Shown piece by piece: positions 10,270 through 19,437 of a DNA stretch of 64,000 nucleotides (within the stretch, counting starts at the first letter, position 1; every line of letters starts with the position of its first letter). Position numbers and translations under genes: made by a program. The stretch is from an uncultured Mesonia sp. (GTDB lineage Bacteria; Bacteroidota; Bacteroidia; Flavobacteriales; Flavobacteriaceae), in NCBI GenBank assembly GCA_958296185.1, contig CATQIB010000006.1:1-64000 (forward strand), given 5' to 3'. The notes under the pieces were generated by a model. The model did no database searches and was not told the origin of the DNA. It worked only from the letters and a program-made list of their open reading frames with translations.

Positions 10270-11364
10270 ATGAAATCAAAAAAAGTGTTGCTTTTCCCAT
10301 TACTAAGAGATATTCAAGTTATACCTCCAACTATTGCAATTATAAATTTCTTGGCCGAACAGGGCTATAAGATTGTAGTTTATACCTATTTCACGAATGT
10401 CACCTTTTCACACCTAAATATTGAAGTTGTTAATTTTAGCGAAAAATCTTATCCTACGGGATTAATTGAAAGAGTTGTAGCTAAATGTGCTTTTCATCTT
10501 AATTTTTATAAATATTTTTTTGATAATAGAAGGGCAATTGAAGCTATATGGATGGGAGCTTGGGATATCTGGGGGATTAATTTAATTAGAGGTAACATTA
10601 AACTTGTATATCAGTACCATGAATACGAAGAGCACAATTTTTCTAATTGTAGAAAGGCAGATTATGTTGTTGTTCCCGAAGAAAATAGAGGATGGATTAC
10701 TTATTTTAAAGCAAAATTAAAAAGAAAGCCACTGTTATTGCCTAATATTCCGTATTATGGAGAGTTGGATATTCAAGTAGATCAAGAAATTTTAGAATTT
10801 CAGAATGAGGATAATATAGTAGTCCTTTATTCTGGTTTAATTGACAATAAAAAAAGAAATCTTTTTGAGTTAGTAGGAGCTTTTAATCATTTACCCGAAA
10901 ATTACATTTTGGCAATTATTCCTTCTTTTGTAAAGGTGAGAAACGATTTTCATGAATTGGTTAATTACATTCAAGAGAACGGCTTACGTGAAAGAGTGAA
11001 ATTTCTTGATCCAAGAACACCACCTTTACATTTAAATACCATTGCAACCGCCGATATTGGAATTGGTTTCTACAATGCCATATCTTTAAACAATGTGTAC
11101 GCAGCACCAAATAGATTGTATGAGTTTGTTAATTTTGGCACGCCAATTATCCTTCCTAATTATCCAAGTTTCAAAGCATTGTCAATGGCTTATCCGTATG
11201 CTGTAAATGTTGTAGAGTCTTTGTCGCCAAAAAGTATAGCAGAAGTTATTACAGAAATTAACACTAATAGTGATATTGCAAAAAAATCTATGGAATTATT
11301 TATATTAAAAGAAGGAAATTACAAACATTATGCTTCCAAACTAACTGAAAGAATTTTTAAATAG
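10270..11364 (+). CDS. Glycosyltransferase (GT-B fold)
   Basis: 364 residues, GT-B type. The C-terminal domain reads NIVVLYSGLIDNKKRNLFEL (about 180-200), RVKFLDPRTPPLHL, TIATADIGIGFY and NNVYAAPNRLYEFVNFGTP (about 275-293), the donor-binding region with the E-x(7)-E-like spacing seen in GT4 enzymes. The N-terminal acceptor domain has YQYHEYEEHN. Cytoplasmic or peripheral membrane; adds one sugar to the lipid-linked repeat unit. Specificity unknown. Confidence 0.8.
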   Translation: MKSKKVLLFPLLRDIQVIPPTIAIINFLAEQGYKIVVYTYFTNVTFSHLNIEVVNFSEKSYPTGLIERVVAKCAFHLNFYKYFFDNRRAIEAIWMGAWDIWGINLIRGNIKLVYQYHEYEEHNFSNCRKADYVVVPEENRGWITYFKAKLKRKPLLLPNIPYYGELDIQVDQEILEFQNEDNIVVLYSGLIDNKKRNLFELVGAFNHLPENYILAIIPSFVKVRNDFHELVNYIQENGLRERVKFLDPRTPPLHLNTIATADIGIGFYNAISLNNVYAAPNRLYEFVNFGTPIILPNYPSFKALSMAYPYAVNVVESLSPKSIAEVITEINTNSDIAKKSMELFILKEGNYKHYASKLTERIFK

Positions 11365-11440
11365 TTTCTTTCAAAAACACTTTGGATAAATTGGATTAAA
11401 TATCAATTTAGCAGTCAATTTGATATAATGTTATAGTAAT

Positions 11441-11821
11441 ATGCAAGAAAAAATAATCTATATTGATACTGTGTTAAATGACAGTGATTTTATAAAAAAT
11501 ATGCTAAAGAAAATAATATCTTATTCTATTAACAGGTTTATAGAAAACGATGAATTACAGTATTTTTATAAAGCTGCCAATGTAGTAGTATTGCCATTCA
11601 ATAAAGTTGAAAATTCAGGTTCTGTTATTTTGGCAATGGGCTTTAAAAAGACTGTTATTGCGCCAAAGATGGGTGTTTTGCAAAAAAGGCTGAAAAAACA
11701 GAATGATTTTCTATATGAAGACAATAAGCTTCAAGATAAAATGGAGTTTGCATATAAAGAAAGAGAGCTATTAATAGAGTATGGTGAAAAGAATTTTAAT
11801 GCATTAAAGGAAAATAGTTGA
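11441..11821 (+). pseudogene. Glycosyltransferase C-terminal fragment
   Basis: 126-residue open frame equal to only the last third of a GT4 glycosyltransferase. It contains NELQYFYK-like ENDELQYFYKAANVVVLPF, then VENSGSVILAMGF and PKMGVL, the donor-site region, with no N-terminal acceptor domain upstream. The first 30 residues are not recognisable. The gene may be a remnant from recombination at this locus, or a stand-alone domain of unknown use. Flanking gaps are 76 and 23 bp. Confidence 0.7.
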
Positions 11822-11844
11822 AACGATTTTAATAAGTTTTTTAA

Positions 11845-12954
11845 ATGAAAATAGCTTTCTTAACCACTACCATGTTTTCAAAAACAAATGGACCTGCAAA
11901 TTTCGCTGTAAATCTGTATAATTTCTATAAAAGAAAACCGCAAGAGATAGACATAGAATTCTTTACAGAAGACGTTAAAGCTTTCAAAACTGTTGTACAC
12001 GTTTCAACAAAATGGTCCACCATATTGCGACCTATTGGGATGATAATTAAATCTGTAGAATACTTTAACGCCATAAATAAAAAAAATTATGATATAAAAA
12101 TTTGGAATTTTAGTGTAATTGCTTGGTTTACTATACTGAAGAATAGAGGTAATTCTAAAAATGTAGTTTTTGTTAACGATAAGTTGAGCTTGGATTATTC
12201 TTTCAGTTTTACTTATTCGAGTATTAGGTACGGTATTTTTAGGTTATTTGAATCTTTTACGTGTAGAAATGCAGACTGCGTAATTACGAATTCTGATATT
12301 CTTAAAAGAAAGCTGATATCTAAATATGGAGTCAAGGATAAAAAAATAAAAGTATTGTTTAAAGGTATCACCATTCCTTTACTAAATCAAGTAAAGACGA
12401 ATTGGGAAATTAAAAGAGATAGTGTGATACAAGTAAGTTTTGTAAAAACCAATTATGTTGCAGGTGGTTTAGAAATGCTTTGTAATGCACTTTCAGAACT
12501 AAATGGTTTTGTTTTTGAAATTAAAGTTATAGGTCCAAGTAAAATTACTAATATTAGTTTGGAGTATGATAATATTACTATTAATTGTCTTGGTAGGCTT
12601 AAAAAAAATGAACTATTTGAAACTATTAGCCAAACAGATTTTTACTGTGTCCCTTGTAAAGAGGAGGCTTTTGGCCAAGCAAATATAGAAGCTTTAGCTT
12701 TGCAAATACCCACTATTATTTTACCTACAGAAATACAATTAAATATACATTCTGATGGGTACTGCTGGTTCCCTGATAAATGTGATACCAGTAGTTTAGC
12801 TAAGGAAATTTTACATTTGTTAGAGGCGCCTTCAAGTCAAAGAAAAGATAAGGCTTTGTTGGCTAGGCAAGTCATGCATACTGAGTACAGTTTCCAAATG
12901 ACGCTGGAAAAATTTAGACAAATATTAGAATATACTGTAGATGAAAAGTTTTAA
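11845..12954 (+). CDS. Glycosyltransferase family 4 protein
   Basis: 369 residues. Opens MKIAFLTTTMFSKTNGPANF, a GT4-type N-terminal strand and glycine loop; mid-protein ADCVITNSDILKRKL; C-terminal donor domain with QVSFVKTNYVAGG, LGRLKKNELFETI, DFYCVPCKEEAFGQANIEALALQ (about 270-292), where EAFGQANIEA is the E-x7-E motif. Its 3' end overlaps the polymerase gene by 14 bp, so the two are translated together. Confidence 0.85.
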   Translation: MKIAFLTTTMFSKTNGPANFAVNLYNFYKRKPQEIDIEFFTEDVKAFKTVVHVSTKWSTILRPIGMIIKSVEYFNAINKKNYDIKIWNFSVIAWFTILKNRGNSKNVVFVNDKLSLDYSFSFTYSSIRYGIFRLFESFTCRNADCVITNSDILKRKLISKYGVKDKKIKVLFKGITIPLLNQVKTNWEIKRDSVIQVSFVKTNYVAGGLEMLCNALSELNGFVFEIKVIGPSKITNISLEYDNITINCLGRLKKNELFETISQTDFYCVPCKEEAFGQANIEALALQIPTIILPTEIQLNIHSDGYCWFPDKCDTSSLAKEILHLLEAPSSQRKDKALLARQVMHTEYSFQMTLEKFRQILEYTVDEKF

Positions 12955-14101
12955 GGTTTGGTTACTTAGTATCTCGCTCTTGTCAATCTTTATTTTATAT
13001 GGTTCAAGCATTGGGGTTAGCCCTATTGTTTCTAATCTTTTTGTTTTTTTATCTTTAACTTACCCTTTTTTTAAATACAGCCTTTTTAAGGGCATAAAAA
13101 TTAGGTTTTTAAGCTCATATTTCATTTTAATTTTATCTTTAATATTAATTATAATAAATATCATCTTTTCGATTGATTTCTTTACCACACTGCAATATTG
13201 GTTAATTTATTTGATGTTGCTATGTGGATTGGGTTCTTGGATCAAATATTTTAAAGTTAAAGGGGAATTCAAATTACTAGTATCATACCTGTCCGAAAAC
13301 CTATCTATTTACTTTTTAGTCAATTTAATTATCATTTATCTTGGACTAATGATCGGTTTAGGAAATGCCAAAACATATAATAGTTTTGGTATTATTGCTG
13401 GTAGCGCACTACTTTACACTTGGTATGTGCCTTCCAAAAACAAAAGAAAAAAAATCTTGACAATAGTTTTGTTGCTGTATTTTATACTTTTAAGTCAAAG
13501 TAGAAGTAGTCTTATTTTTGCTGCAATTTCAATATTTGTGATAGAGTTTTTTATAATTAGAAAAAATTATAAAAATAAATTATATTTACTTGGTCTTTTT
13601 TTGATTATTTCCGGTCTTTTTGGAGGTAAACTTCTTTCTTGGTTTTCTGAGAAACAAACAGTGAATCAAACAAAAATAAATAGCCTTTCTGATCTAACTA
13701 ATTTGAATAATGACAGGATAGACTTAGTTAATCATTTTTTTGCGGTTTATACAGATAATTTATTTTCTGGCTATGGAGCTAATACGGTTTATCAAGATTT
13801 AAGAGAGTGGGATAGTGTAGATAATATTGGTGTTCATAATGGGATTTTAGAAATGGTTTTAACCATTGGTTTACCTTTATCGATTATTTTCTTATTTTAT
13901 TTTTTTAATGCATTCTTAAAATTAAAAAGAATTTCAATAAATCATCATCAATACTTAAGTCTCTTTGCTTTTTCTTTGTATTGTTTGTTCCGCAGTTATG
14001 GAGAGAGTTATTTTTTATTAAATATAGGAAACCAGATGTCAATTTTCTTTATTGTTTTTTTGTGTGTAGGTTATAATATAAAACTAGAGAAGGATGATTA
14101 A
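12941..14101 (+). CDS. Wzy/O-antigen ligase-like polymerase
   Basis: 386-residue membrane protein with about 10-11 hydrophobic segments and the signature of the O-antigen ligase/polymerase (Wzy_C) family: a large periplasmic loop about 240-300 (NDRIDLVNHFFAVYTDN, GYGANTVY, IGVHNGILEMVLTIGLP with the conserved His). SQSRSSLIFAA precedes the loop as usual. It should polymerise repeat units in the periplasm after flipping. Overlaps both neighbours (14 bp upstream, 8 bp downstream). Confidence 0.83.
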   Translation: MKSFKVWLLSISLLSIFILYGSSIGVSPIVSNLFVFLSLTYPFFKYSLFKGIKIRFLSSYFILILSLILIIINIIFSIDFFTTLQYWLIYLMLLCGLGSWIKYFKVKGEFKLLVSYLSENLSIYFLVNLIIIYLGLMIGLGNAKTYNSFGIIAGSALLYTWYVPSKNKRKKILTIVLLLYFILLSQSRSSLIFAAISIFVIEFFIIRKNYKNKLYLLGLFLIISGLFGGKLLSWFSEKQTVNQTKINSLSDLTNLNNDRIDLVNHFFAVYTDNLFSGYGANTVYQDLREWDSVDNIGVHNGILEMVLTIGLPLSIIFLFYFFNAFLKLKRISINHHQYLSLFAFSLYCLFRSYGESYFLLNIGNQMSIFFIVFLCVGYNIKLEKDD

Positions 14102-15206
14102 ATTTAAAATAGCAGCTCTTTTACCATATGCAAACCCTCACGTATTAGGATGGCTGTCTCTATTAAAAAATAAGAAAAGACAAAATTTGTTAATCGGTTG
14201 TGTAAACTCGGTTAGGGATTATCGTGATAACTATTTTTCTGAAGTTGATCAAATACCTGATATCATTTATTTTTTTAAAGAGAATCCTAAAATTGCTTTT
14301 TATAATAAATTAAGAAAAGTAGAATTTTTCATTAGTTTGGGGATGTTCAATTTTCAGTTTATTAAATCAATTTTCCATCTAAATAAAAATTGCCAAATCT
14401 TTATCTTATCTGAACCATATAGACAAGTATCTTCATCTAAACATTTTTTGCAACGTTTATTTAGGATTTTAGTTTGTAAAATAATAAAGCAAGAAAATAT
14501 TGTGTTTTTGGCTATGGGGGGTACAGGAGTAAAAGAACATTATATATCGATAGGTTTTACAAAATCAAAATTTTATAATTTCGGATATTTTCCTGATATG
14601 CAGGTGTTAAAAACTGTAGAAAAAAATAGTACTAATCAAAAAATTAAGTTTTTATTTGTTGGTCAATTGATTCCTAGAAAAGGAATAGATATTCTCATCA
14701 GGTTAATTGAATATTTAGATACAAAACACACCGATAATTTTCATTTTACAATTATTGGTGACGGCATATTGAGAGAGAAATTAGTTTTAAATATAAAAAA
14801 TAAATCGGCAGTGAAGTATGAAGGTTTAATTCAAAACAAAGAAGTTTTAAATTCTTTTTATTTAAATGCGGATGTCTTTTTTTTACCCTCCTACTTTGAC
14901 GGTTGGGGGGCGGTAGTTAATGAAGCATTGGCTTACTCCTGTTCATTACTTTTAAGTAAATATGTTTATTCATCACAAGCTTTACTATTAGATTCTAAAA
15001 ATGGATTTTTATTTGATCCATATGATTTTGTATCACTTTGCAATAAGGTAGATGAATATTTCGCAGATAGAAATCTATTAAAAGATCATTGTAATTTTTC
15101 TTCTGAGTTATATAAAGAGTGGAATGAGAACAATGCAGCGGCTTCCTTTCGTAAGCTTATAAATGGGGAGAAGTTATCAAATTTAACTTTATTAAGAGAA
15201 TTATGA
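14094..15206 (+). CDS. Glycosyltransferase family 4 protein
   Basis: 370 residues. C-terminal domain begins about 183 with IKFLFVGQLIPRKGIDILIRL, the standard GT4 phosphate-binding strand-helix. It continues IIGDGILREKL, KYEGLIQNKEVLNSFYLNAD and DVFFLPSYFDGWGAVVNEALA (about 260-280; donor E-x7-E region, here DGWGAVVNEA). N-terminal domain is divergent. Ends in ATGA overlap with the acetyltransferase gene. Confidence 0.85.
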   Translation: MIKFKIAALLPYANPHVLGWLSLLKNKKRQNLLIGCVNSVRDYRDNYFSEVDQIPDIIYFFKENPKIAFYNKLRKVEFFISLGMFNFQFIKSIFHLNKNCQIFILSEPYRQVSSSKHFLQRLFRILVCKIIKQENIVFLAMGGTGVKEHYISIGFTKSKFYNFGYFPDMQVLKTVEKNSTNQKIKFLFVGQLIPRKGIDILIRLIEYLDTKHTDNFHFTIIGDGILREKLVLNIKNKSAVKYEGLIQNKEVLNSFYLNADVFFLPSYFDGWGAVVNEALAYSCSLLLSKYVYSSQALLLDSKNGFLFDPYDFVSLCNKVDEYFADRNLLKDHCNFSSELYKEWNENNAAASFRKLINGEKLSNLTLLREL

Positions 15207-15652
15207 TTCCTTGTGTATTAGTATATAGAGTAGGTAATTGGTTTTATAAAAGGAAAATTAAAAGTGTTTCTAAACTAATTTCCTATCTAAATAGAATTAT
15301 ATTTTCTGTTTGGCTACCGTCTTCTGCCACAATAGGTAAAAATTTCACTGTTGGTTATTGGGGTTTAGGGATTGTCATCCATTCAAATACTGTTATTGGT
15401 GATAATTGTCAAATTAATCAAAATGTCACTATTGGAAGAAATTTTGGTGACAAATTAGTACCTGTTATAGGAAATGATGTATATATAGGTGCAGGAAGTG
15501 TAGTGTTTGGCGAGATTAAAATTGGTAATAATGTGATTATTGGCTCAAACTCTCTTATAAATAAAGATGTTCCTGATAACTGTACTGTCGTAGGTAATCC
15601 AATGAAAATAATTCAAACCAATCGGGTTTCTAAGTATTATGAATTAAACTAA
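15203..15652 (+). CDS. Left-handed beta-helix acyltransferase (CysE/WcaB-like)
   Basis: 149 residues with hexapeptide repeats from about 45 to 135 (SATIGKNFTVG, IHSNTVIGDNCQINQNVTIG, GNDVYIGAGSVVFGEIKIG, NVIIGSNSLINKDVPDN) and the closing CTVVGNPMKII, typical of serine-acetyltransferase-related sugar O-acetyltransferases. Start ATG overlaps the upstream stop by 4 bp. Probably acetylates a sugar of the repeat unit. Confidence 0.82.
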   Translation: MIPCVLVYRVGNWFYKRKIKSVSKLISYLNRIIFSVWLPSSATIGKNFTVGYWGLGIVIHSNTVIGDNCQINQNVTIGRNFGDKLVPVIGNDVYIGAGSVVFGEIKIGNNVIIGSNSLINKDVPDNCTVVGNPMKIIQTNRVSKYYELN

Positions 15653-15656
15653 TGTA

Positions 15657-17513
15657 ATGCTAAAAAAACTCTCCCTTATCCTCCCTATACTTCCTAAGCT
15701 TGGCTACTCGAATGTAGCCTATATGCTATGGTATAGATTAAGCTTAAAATGGGGCTGGCGTAAAACTATGTTTCCAAAAGCTGAGCCGATAAACGGAGTG
15801 TTTTTTAATGCGGTTGCACCCATAAATGATTATCCACCCCAATGGAAGGAACTAGCAGTAGAAAAAGCTGATGCTATTTTAGAAGGGAGGTTAACTTGGT
15901 TTCACTATCATTCATTTAAAGTAGGTAACCCGCCCAATTGGTTTTTAAATCCGTTTGATCATTCAATCCTTGCAAATCCAAACAAGCATTGGACAGATTT
16001 AAGTGATTTCGATTTGAACACTGGGGATATTAAGATTATATGGGAACCTTCTCGCTTTGATTGGGTAATCGACTTAGCCAGGGCTTATAGAGTAAGTGGA
16101 AGGAAAGAATATCTAAATACGCTGAACCAGTGGCTAATCGATTGGTCGCAACAAAACCCTTTAAACACAGGACCCAATTGGAAATGTGGACAAGAGGCAA
16201 GCATCCGGCTTATGAAACTCATCAGCGCGAGCCAGCTTTTAGGCCAAGACACCACGGCGACTCCGGCCTTGAAACGAATGCTTTATGAACATTTGGGGCG
16301 TATTCGAAATAATATTACCTATGCCTGTGCGCAAGATAATAACCACGGTACATCAGAAGCAGCAGCTTTATACATAGGAGCTGTTTTCTTACTTAAGCAA
16401 AGCCAGCCTAATGCGCTCAAGAAGCAGCTTTATAAATTTCGTAACAAGGGTAAACATATCCTGCTGAATAGAATTAATAAATTAATTACGCCACAAGGGG
16501 TATTTTCGCAGCGCTCGGTCAATTATCATCGAGTTGTAGTAGATACGATGAGTTGGGTTTTAATGAATATGCAGCGCTATGAAGAACCTAAGTTTTCAAA
16601 GTGGGTGCTAGCAAGACTAAAAAATCTAGGCGAACTGCAGTACCAGATGATTGCCAATTCGAAAGGGGAAGTGCCTAATCTAGGGAGTAATGACGGTGCT
16701 ATGCTGCTTAACCTTCACCATGCCAACTACCGCGACTTTAGGCCCTCAAGCCAATTGTTTTTTGCTGCTTTAAAGCAAGAGAAAAGATTTACTCCCGGCT
16801 TACACGATGAACCTTTATTTTGGTTTTATCCCGAATTGTTGGTGAAAAAGAATTCCCGTATAACGGATGAAAAAGTGATGATTAATGTAGATGATGAACT
16901 GATCATTCTACAAGATGCCGATATTAAAATATTCTTCAGGTTACCTCATGACCGATTCAGGTTTGCAACCTGTGATGCACTGCATTTGGATGTTTGGTAT
17001 AATGGCAAAAATGTTTTGGGAGATAGCGGAAGTTACTCTTATAATGCTAAAGAAAAGTCACAAGATTTCGAATCAGTTTCAGCGCATAATACAGTGCAAT
17101 TTGGGAATGAAGAGCAAATGCCAAAAATTAGCCGTTTTCTGTACGGTGCTTGGTTAAAAGCTCAATCCATAAATATATCCGAGTCAACGGCTGAGATTTG
17201 GTCTTGTGAAGCAAGTTATACAGATTACCGCAAGAACACCCATAAAAGGACGGTCCATTGGGAATCTAGTCTTAAGCGTCTTACGGTGATTGACCAATTA
17301 AATTCACCAAAACAAGAGAGCAAAAAGTTATTTTGGCAGGTTTTTGACGCATCTATAATCGATAAGATAACAGTGAAAACCGAAAAAGGAGCTGTTTTAA
17401 AACATGATTCGACTAAGGCTTTTCATAGTTTGTATTATTTACAACAAGCCGAACATATGCGATTGACTTACGAATCCAACACGCAACAATTCAAAACCAT
17501 AATTCAATTCTAA
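15657..17513 (+). CDS. Heparinase II/III family protein
   Basis: 618-residue polysaccharide lyase-like protein. An N-terminal alpha-toroid (about 30-390; WKCGQEASIRLMKLISA, NNHGTSEAAALYIGA, QRSVNYHRVVVDTM, LGSNDGAMLL) is followed by a beta-sandwich Heparinase_II_III domain (about 400-618; LHLDVWYNGKNVLGDSGSYSY, SAHNTVQFG). No obvious signal peptide, as in many polysaccharide-locus members of this family. Lyases in biosynthetic loci commonly trim, edit or release polymer, as AlgL does for alginate. Lies 4 bp after the acetyltransferase and 1 bp before the next glycosyltransferase. Confidence 0.85.
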   Translation: MLKKLSLILPILPKLGYSNVAYMLWYRLSLKWGWRKTMFPKAEPINGVFFNAVAPINDYPPQWKELAVEKADAILEGRLTWFHYHSFKVGNPPNWFLNPFDHSILANPNKHWTDLSDFDLNTGDIKIIWEPSRFDWVIDLARAYRVSGRKEYLNTLNQWLIDWSQQNPLNTGPNWKCGQEASIRLMKLISASQLLGQDTTATPALKRMLYEHLGRIRNNITYACAQDNNHGTSEAAALYIGAVFLLKQSQPNALKKQLYKFRNKGKHILLNRINKLITPQGVFSQRSVNYHRVVVDTMSWVLMNMQRYEEPKFSKWVLARLKNLGELQYQMIANSKGEVPNLGSNDGAMLLNLHHANYRDFRPSSQLFFAALKQEKRFTPGLHDEPLFWFYPELLVKKNSRITDEKVMINVDDELIILQDADIKIFFRLPHDRFRFATCDALHLDVWYNGKNVLGDSGSYSYNAKEKSQDFESVSAHNTVQFGNEEQMPKISRFLYGAWLKAQSINISESTAEIWSCEASYTDYRKNTHKRTVHWESSLKRLTVIDQLNSPKQESKKLFWQVFDASIIDKITVKTEKGAVLKHDSTKAFHSLYYLQQAEHMRLTYESNTQQFKTIIQF

Positions 17514-17514
17514 T

Positions 17515-18756
17515 ATGAGAATTTTACTTATTCATCAATACTTCCTCGAAAAGAATGATGGTGGCGGATCACGATTTAACGAAATGGTTAGGTACTGGTC
17601 TTCTCAAGGGCATCATATTACCGTATTGGCAGGTATGGTACATTATGCTACAGGTGAAAAACTTGAGAAATACAAAGGCAAGTTTAGCTATACCGATACT
17701 GATTTTTACCCAAATGTTGAGGTGATTCGTAGTCACGTCTCAGAAAGTTACAACGCTAACTTTTTGGGGAGATTATGGGCTTATTTCTCCTTTATGTTTT
17801 CTGCGATTTGGGTAGGTCTATTTAAAACCAAAGGCAAGTACGATATTATATTGGTTACCTCTCCTCCTCTTTTCGTTGGCGCATCAGCTTATACTTTGTC
17901 TCGCATTAAAAGAATCTCATTTGTTTTCGAAGTCAGAGATCTATGGCCAGAGTCAGCAGTAGATACTGGCGTTTTAACAAATAAGTATATAATTAAATTG
18001 GCTTATTGGTTTGAGCAATTTTTGTACAAAAAAGCAAAACGGATTAATGTATTAACACCGGCCTTTAGAGATAAATTAGTGCAAAAAAACGTGCCTGCAA
18101 ATAAGATTTGTTTTATTCCCAATGCAGCCGATTTTAGCTTAGCCGAAAAATTACAAGATGACTTTAATCCAGAAGCCTTTAAAGCACAACTAGGTTTAGA
18201 AAATAAGTTTGTGATAACCTACGTGGGAGCCCACGGTGTGGCTAATCATTTAATACAGCTAGTTGATGCCGCGAAATACCTTCAGCATACCAATGTAGTC
18301 TTTCAGCTCATAGGGGCAGGAATGAAAAAACAAGAACTAATCGATGAGGTGAATGCCCAAAAGCTTACAGAACAATTTGTTTTTAGAGATAGTGTTCCAA
18401 AGTCCGAAGTTTTCAAATACATTCTAGCTTCCGATATGGGCGCATCGGTACTTAAAAAAGTAGACACTTTTAAGACCATCTATTCTAATAAGACATTCGA
18501 CTATATGTCTTGTAAACGGCCAGTTTTATTAGCTATTGATGGGGTCTCTAGAACCTTAGTAGAAGAAGCCAACTGCGGCATCTATGTTGAACCTGAAAAT
18601 GCCAAGGCTATAGCCCAAGGGATCTTGGAAGTATATAAACAACCGGAACACCTAAAACAACTCGGAGAAAACGGATATGCATACGCTAGAAAACATTTTG
18701 ATAGATTTAAACTAGCAGATGAGTATCTAGAGGAATTAGAAAAAGCAACACGTTAA
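17515..18756 (+). CDS. WbuB-like glycosyltransferase family 4
   Basis: 413 residues, start MRILLIHQYFLEKNDGGGSRF, the pattern of WbuB-type enzymes (often N-acetyl-L-fucosaminyltransferases). Other markers are YDIILVTSPPLFVGASAY, FVFEVRDLWPESAVDTGVL (about 138-156), NVLTPAFRDKL, FIPNAADF, ITYVGAHGVANHLIQLVDAA and NKTFDYMSCKRPVLLAIDG. WbuB genes usually stand just before the initiating sugar transferase, as here (19438). Last gene of the compact run. Confidence 0.86.
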   Translation: MRILLIHQYFLEKNDGGGSRFNEMVRYWSSQGHHITVLAGMVHYATGEKLEKYKGKFSYTDTDFYPNVEVIRSHVSESYNANFLGRLWAYFSFMFSAIWVGLFKTKGKYDIILVTSPPLFVGASAYTLSRIKRISFVFEVRDLWPESAVDTGVLTNKYIIKLAYWFEQFLYKKAKRINVLTPAFRDKLVQKNVPANKICFIPNAADFSLAEKLQDDFNPEAFKAQLGLENKFVITYVGAHGVANHLIQLVDAAKYLQHTNVVFQLIGAGMKKQELIDEVNAQKLTEQFVFRDSVPKSEVFKYILASDMGASVLKKVDTFKTIYSNKTFDYMSCKRPVLLAIDGVSRTLVEEANCGIYVEPENAKAIAQGILEVYKQPEHLKQLGENGYAYARKHFDRFKLADEYLEELEKATR

Positions 18757-18758
18757 GC

Positions 18759-18854
18759 TCGTACGCCCGAAGTTTAATCACCACCCGCTATGAACGCCAA
18801 AAAGTTTGGGAAGCTTTATTGGAAGAGTATCAGGGGTTGGGAGTAAGGAGTTAG
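18759..18854 (+). pseudogene. Gene remnant: C-terminal tail of a polysaccharide-locus protein
   Basis: In frame from 18759 to a TAG at 18854 the DNA reads SYARSLITTRYERQKVWEAL then LEEYQGLGVRS. The TRYERQ-VW-ALLEEY pattern resembles the C-terminal helix of glycosyltransferases from Bacteroidota loci. No start or body precedes it, because the WbuB-like gene ends 2 bp upstream in another frame. It is read as the scar of a deletion or gene replacement. The family assignment is from memory and is weak. Confidence 0.4.
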
Positions 18855-18898
18855 GGACTAGGGACCAGGGACCAGGGACCAGGGACTAGGAGTTGGGA
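18838..18898 (+). repeat. Short heptamer-type tandem repeat
   Basis: Purine-rich degenerate tandem repeat with GGGACCA repeated about three to four times around 18858-18885, flanked by GGAGTTAGGGACTA and GGAGTTGGGAGTTAG variants. It runs straight into the 8-bp array that follows. Similar short heptameric repeats occur between genes in several bacterial phyla. Confidence 0.75.
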
Positions 18899-18905
18899 GT
18901 TAGTA

Positions 18906-19001
18906 AACCAGTAGACCAGTAAACCAGTAGACCAGTGTACCAGTCAACCAGTAGACCAGTGAACTAGTGAACCAGTCAACCAGTCAACCAGTAAACCAAT
19001 A
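18906..19001 (+). repeat. 8-bp tandem array, upstream arm (ACCAGT core)
   Basis: Twelve consecutive 8-bp units of the form nACCAGTn (AACCAGTA, GACCAGTA, AACCAGTC and variants), ending 3 bp before the start codon of the four-helix-bundle gene. The period is exact, with only point differences. The same unit resumes at the end of that gene (19352-19428). Confidence 0.9.
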
Positions 19002-19004
19002 AAT

Positions 19005-19361
19005 ATGAAAACACATAAAGATTTAGATGTCTGGAAGAATAGTATTAGTTTTGTTACCCAGCTTTATCAAGAAACTCAGCATTTTCCTTCTACTGAACGC
19101 TTTGGTTTGACCTCTCAATTAAGAAGAAGTGCTGTTTCCGTTCCGTCTAATTTAGCAGAAGGTTTTGCAAGGAGAGGAGTTAAAGAAAGAATTCATTTTT
19201 TGTACATTGCGTTGGGAAGTAATTCAGAAATAGAAACACAACTAATTATAGCTGAAAACCTTAGTTTTTTGTCCGAAAGAATAGCTACGGAATTAAAAAA
19301 CGAAAATCAAAAAATCGGAAAACAGTTGGTAAATTTGATTAGATATTTTGAGAATCAGTAG
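19005..19361 (+). CDS. Four-helix-bundle protein (23S rRNA IVP-like)
   Basis: 118 residues, member of the four-helix-bundle family related to proteins encoded in 23S rRNA intervening sequences (TIGR02436 type). Diagnostic stretches are KDLDVWKNSISFVTQLYQET, FGLTSQLRRSAVSVPSNLAEG and FLYIALGSNSEIETQL. Biochemical function is unknown for the family; members are frequent in Bacteroidota polysaccharide loci. The ATG follows the 8-bp array by 3 bp and the last codons (AAT CAG TAG) lie inside the same array, so the gene is embedded in it. Confidence 0.85.
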   Translation: MKTHKDLDVWKNSISFVTQLYQETQHFPSTERFGLTSQLRRSAVSVPSNLAEGFARRGVKERIHFLYIALGSNSEIETQLIIAENLSFLSERIATELKNENQKIGKQLVNLIRYFENQ

Positions 19362-19428
19362 ACCGGTAGACCATTGAACCAGTGAACCATTGAACCAGTC
19401 AACCAGTATACCAATCAACCAAGTAACC
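19352..19428 (+). repeat. 8-bp tandem array, downstream arm
   Basis: About nine 8-bp units with the same nACCAGTn-like core as 18906-19001, more diverged (GACCGGTA, GACCATTG, AACCAGTG, AACCAGTC, TACCAATC). It begins within the last codons of the four-helix-bundle gene and ends about 10 bp before the sugar transferase start. It lies in frame with an upstream TTG at 19390, which would add 16 repeat-encoded residues to the transferase. Confidence 0.85.
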
Positions 19429-19437
19429 CAATATTAC

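Noticed and set aside
18906-19001. Possible CRISPR-like array
   Set aside because: Unit is 8 bp with no spacers and no cas genes; a simple tandem repeat.
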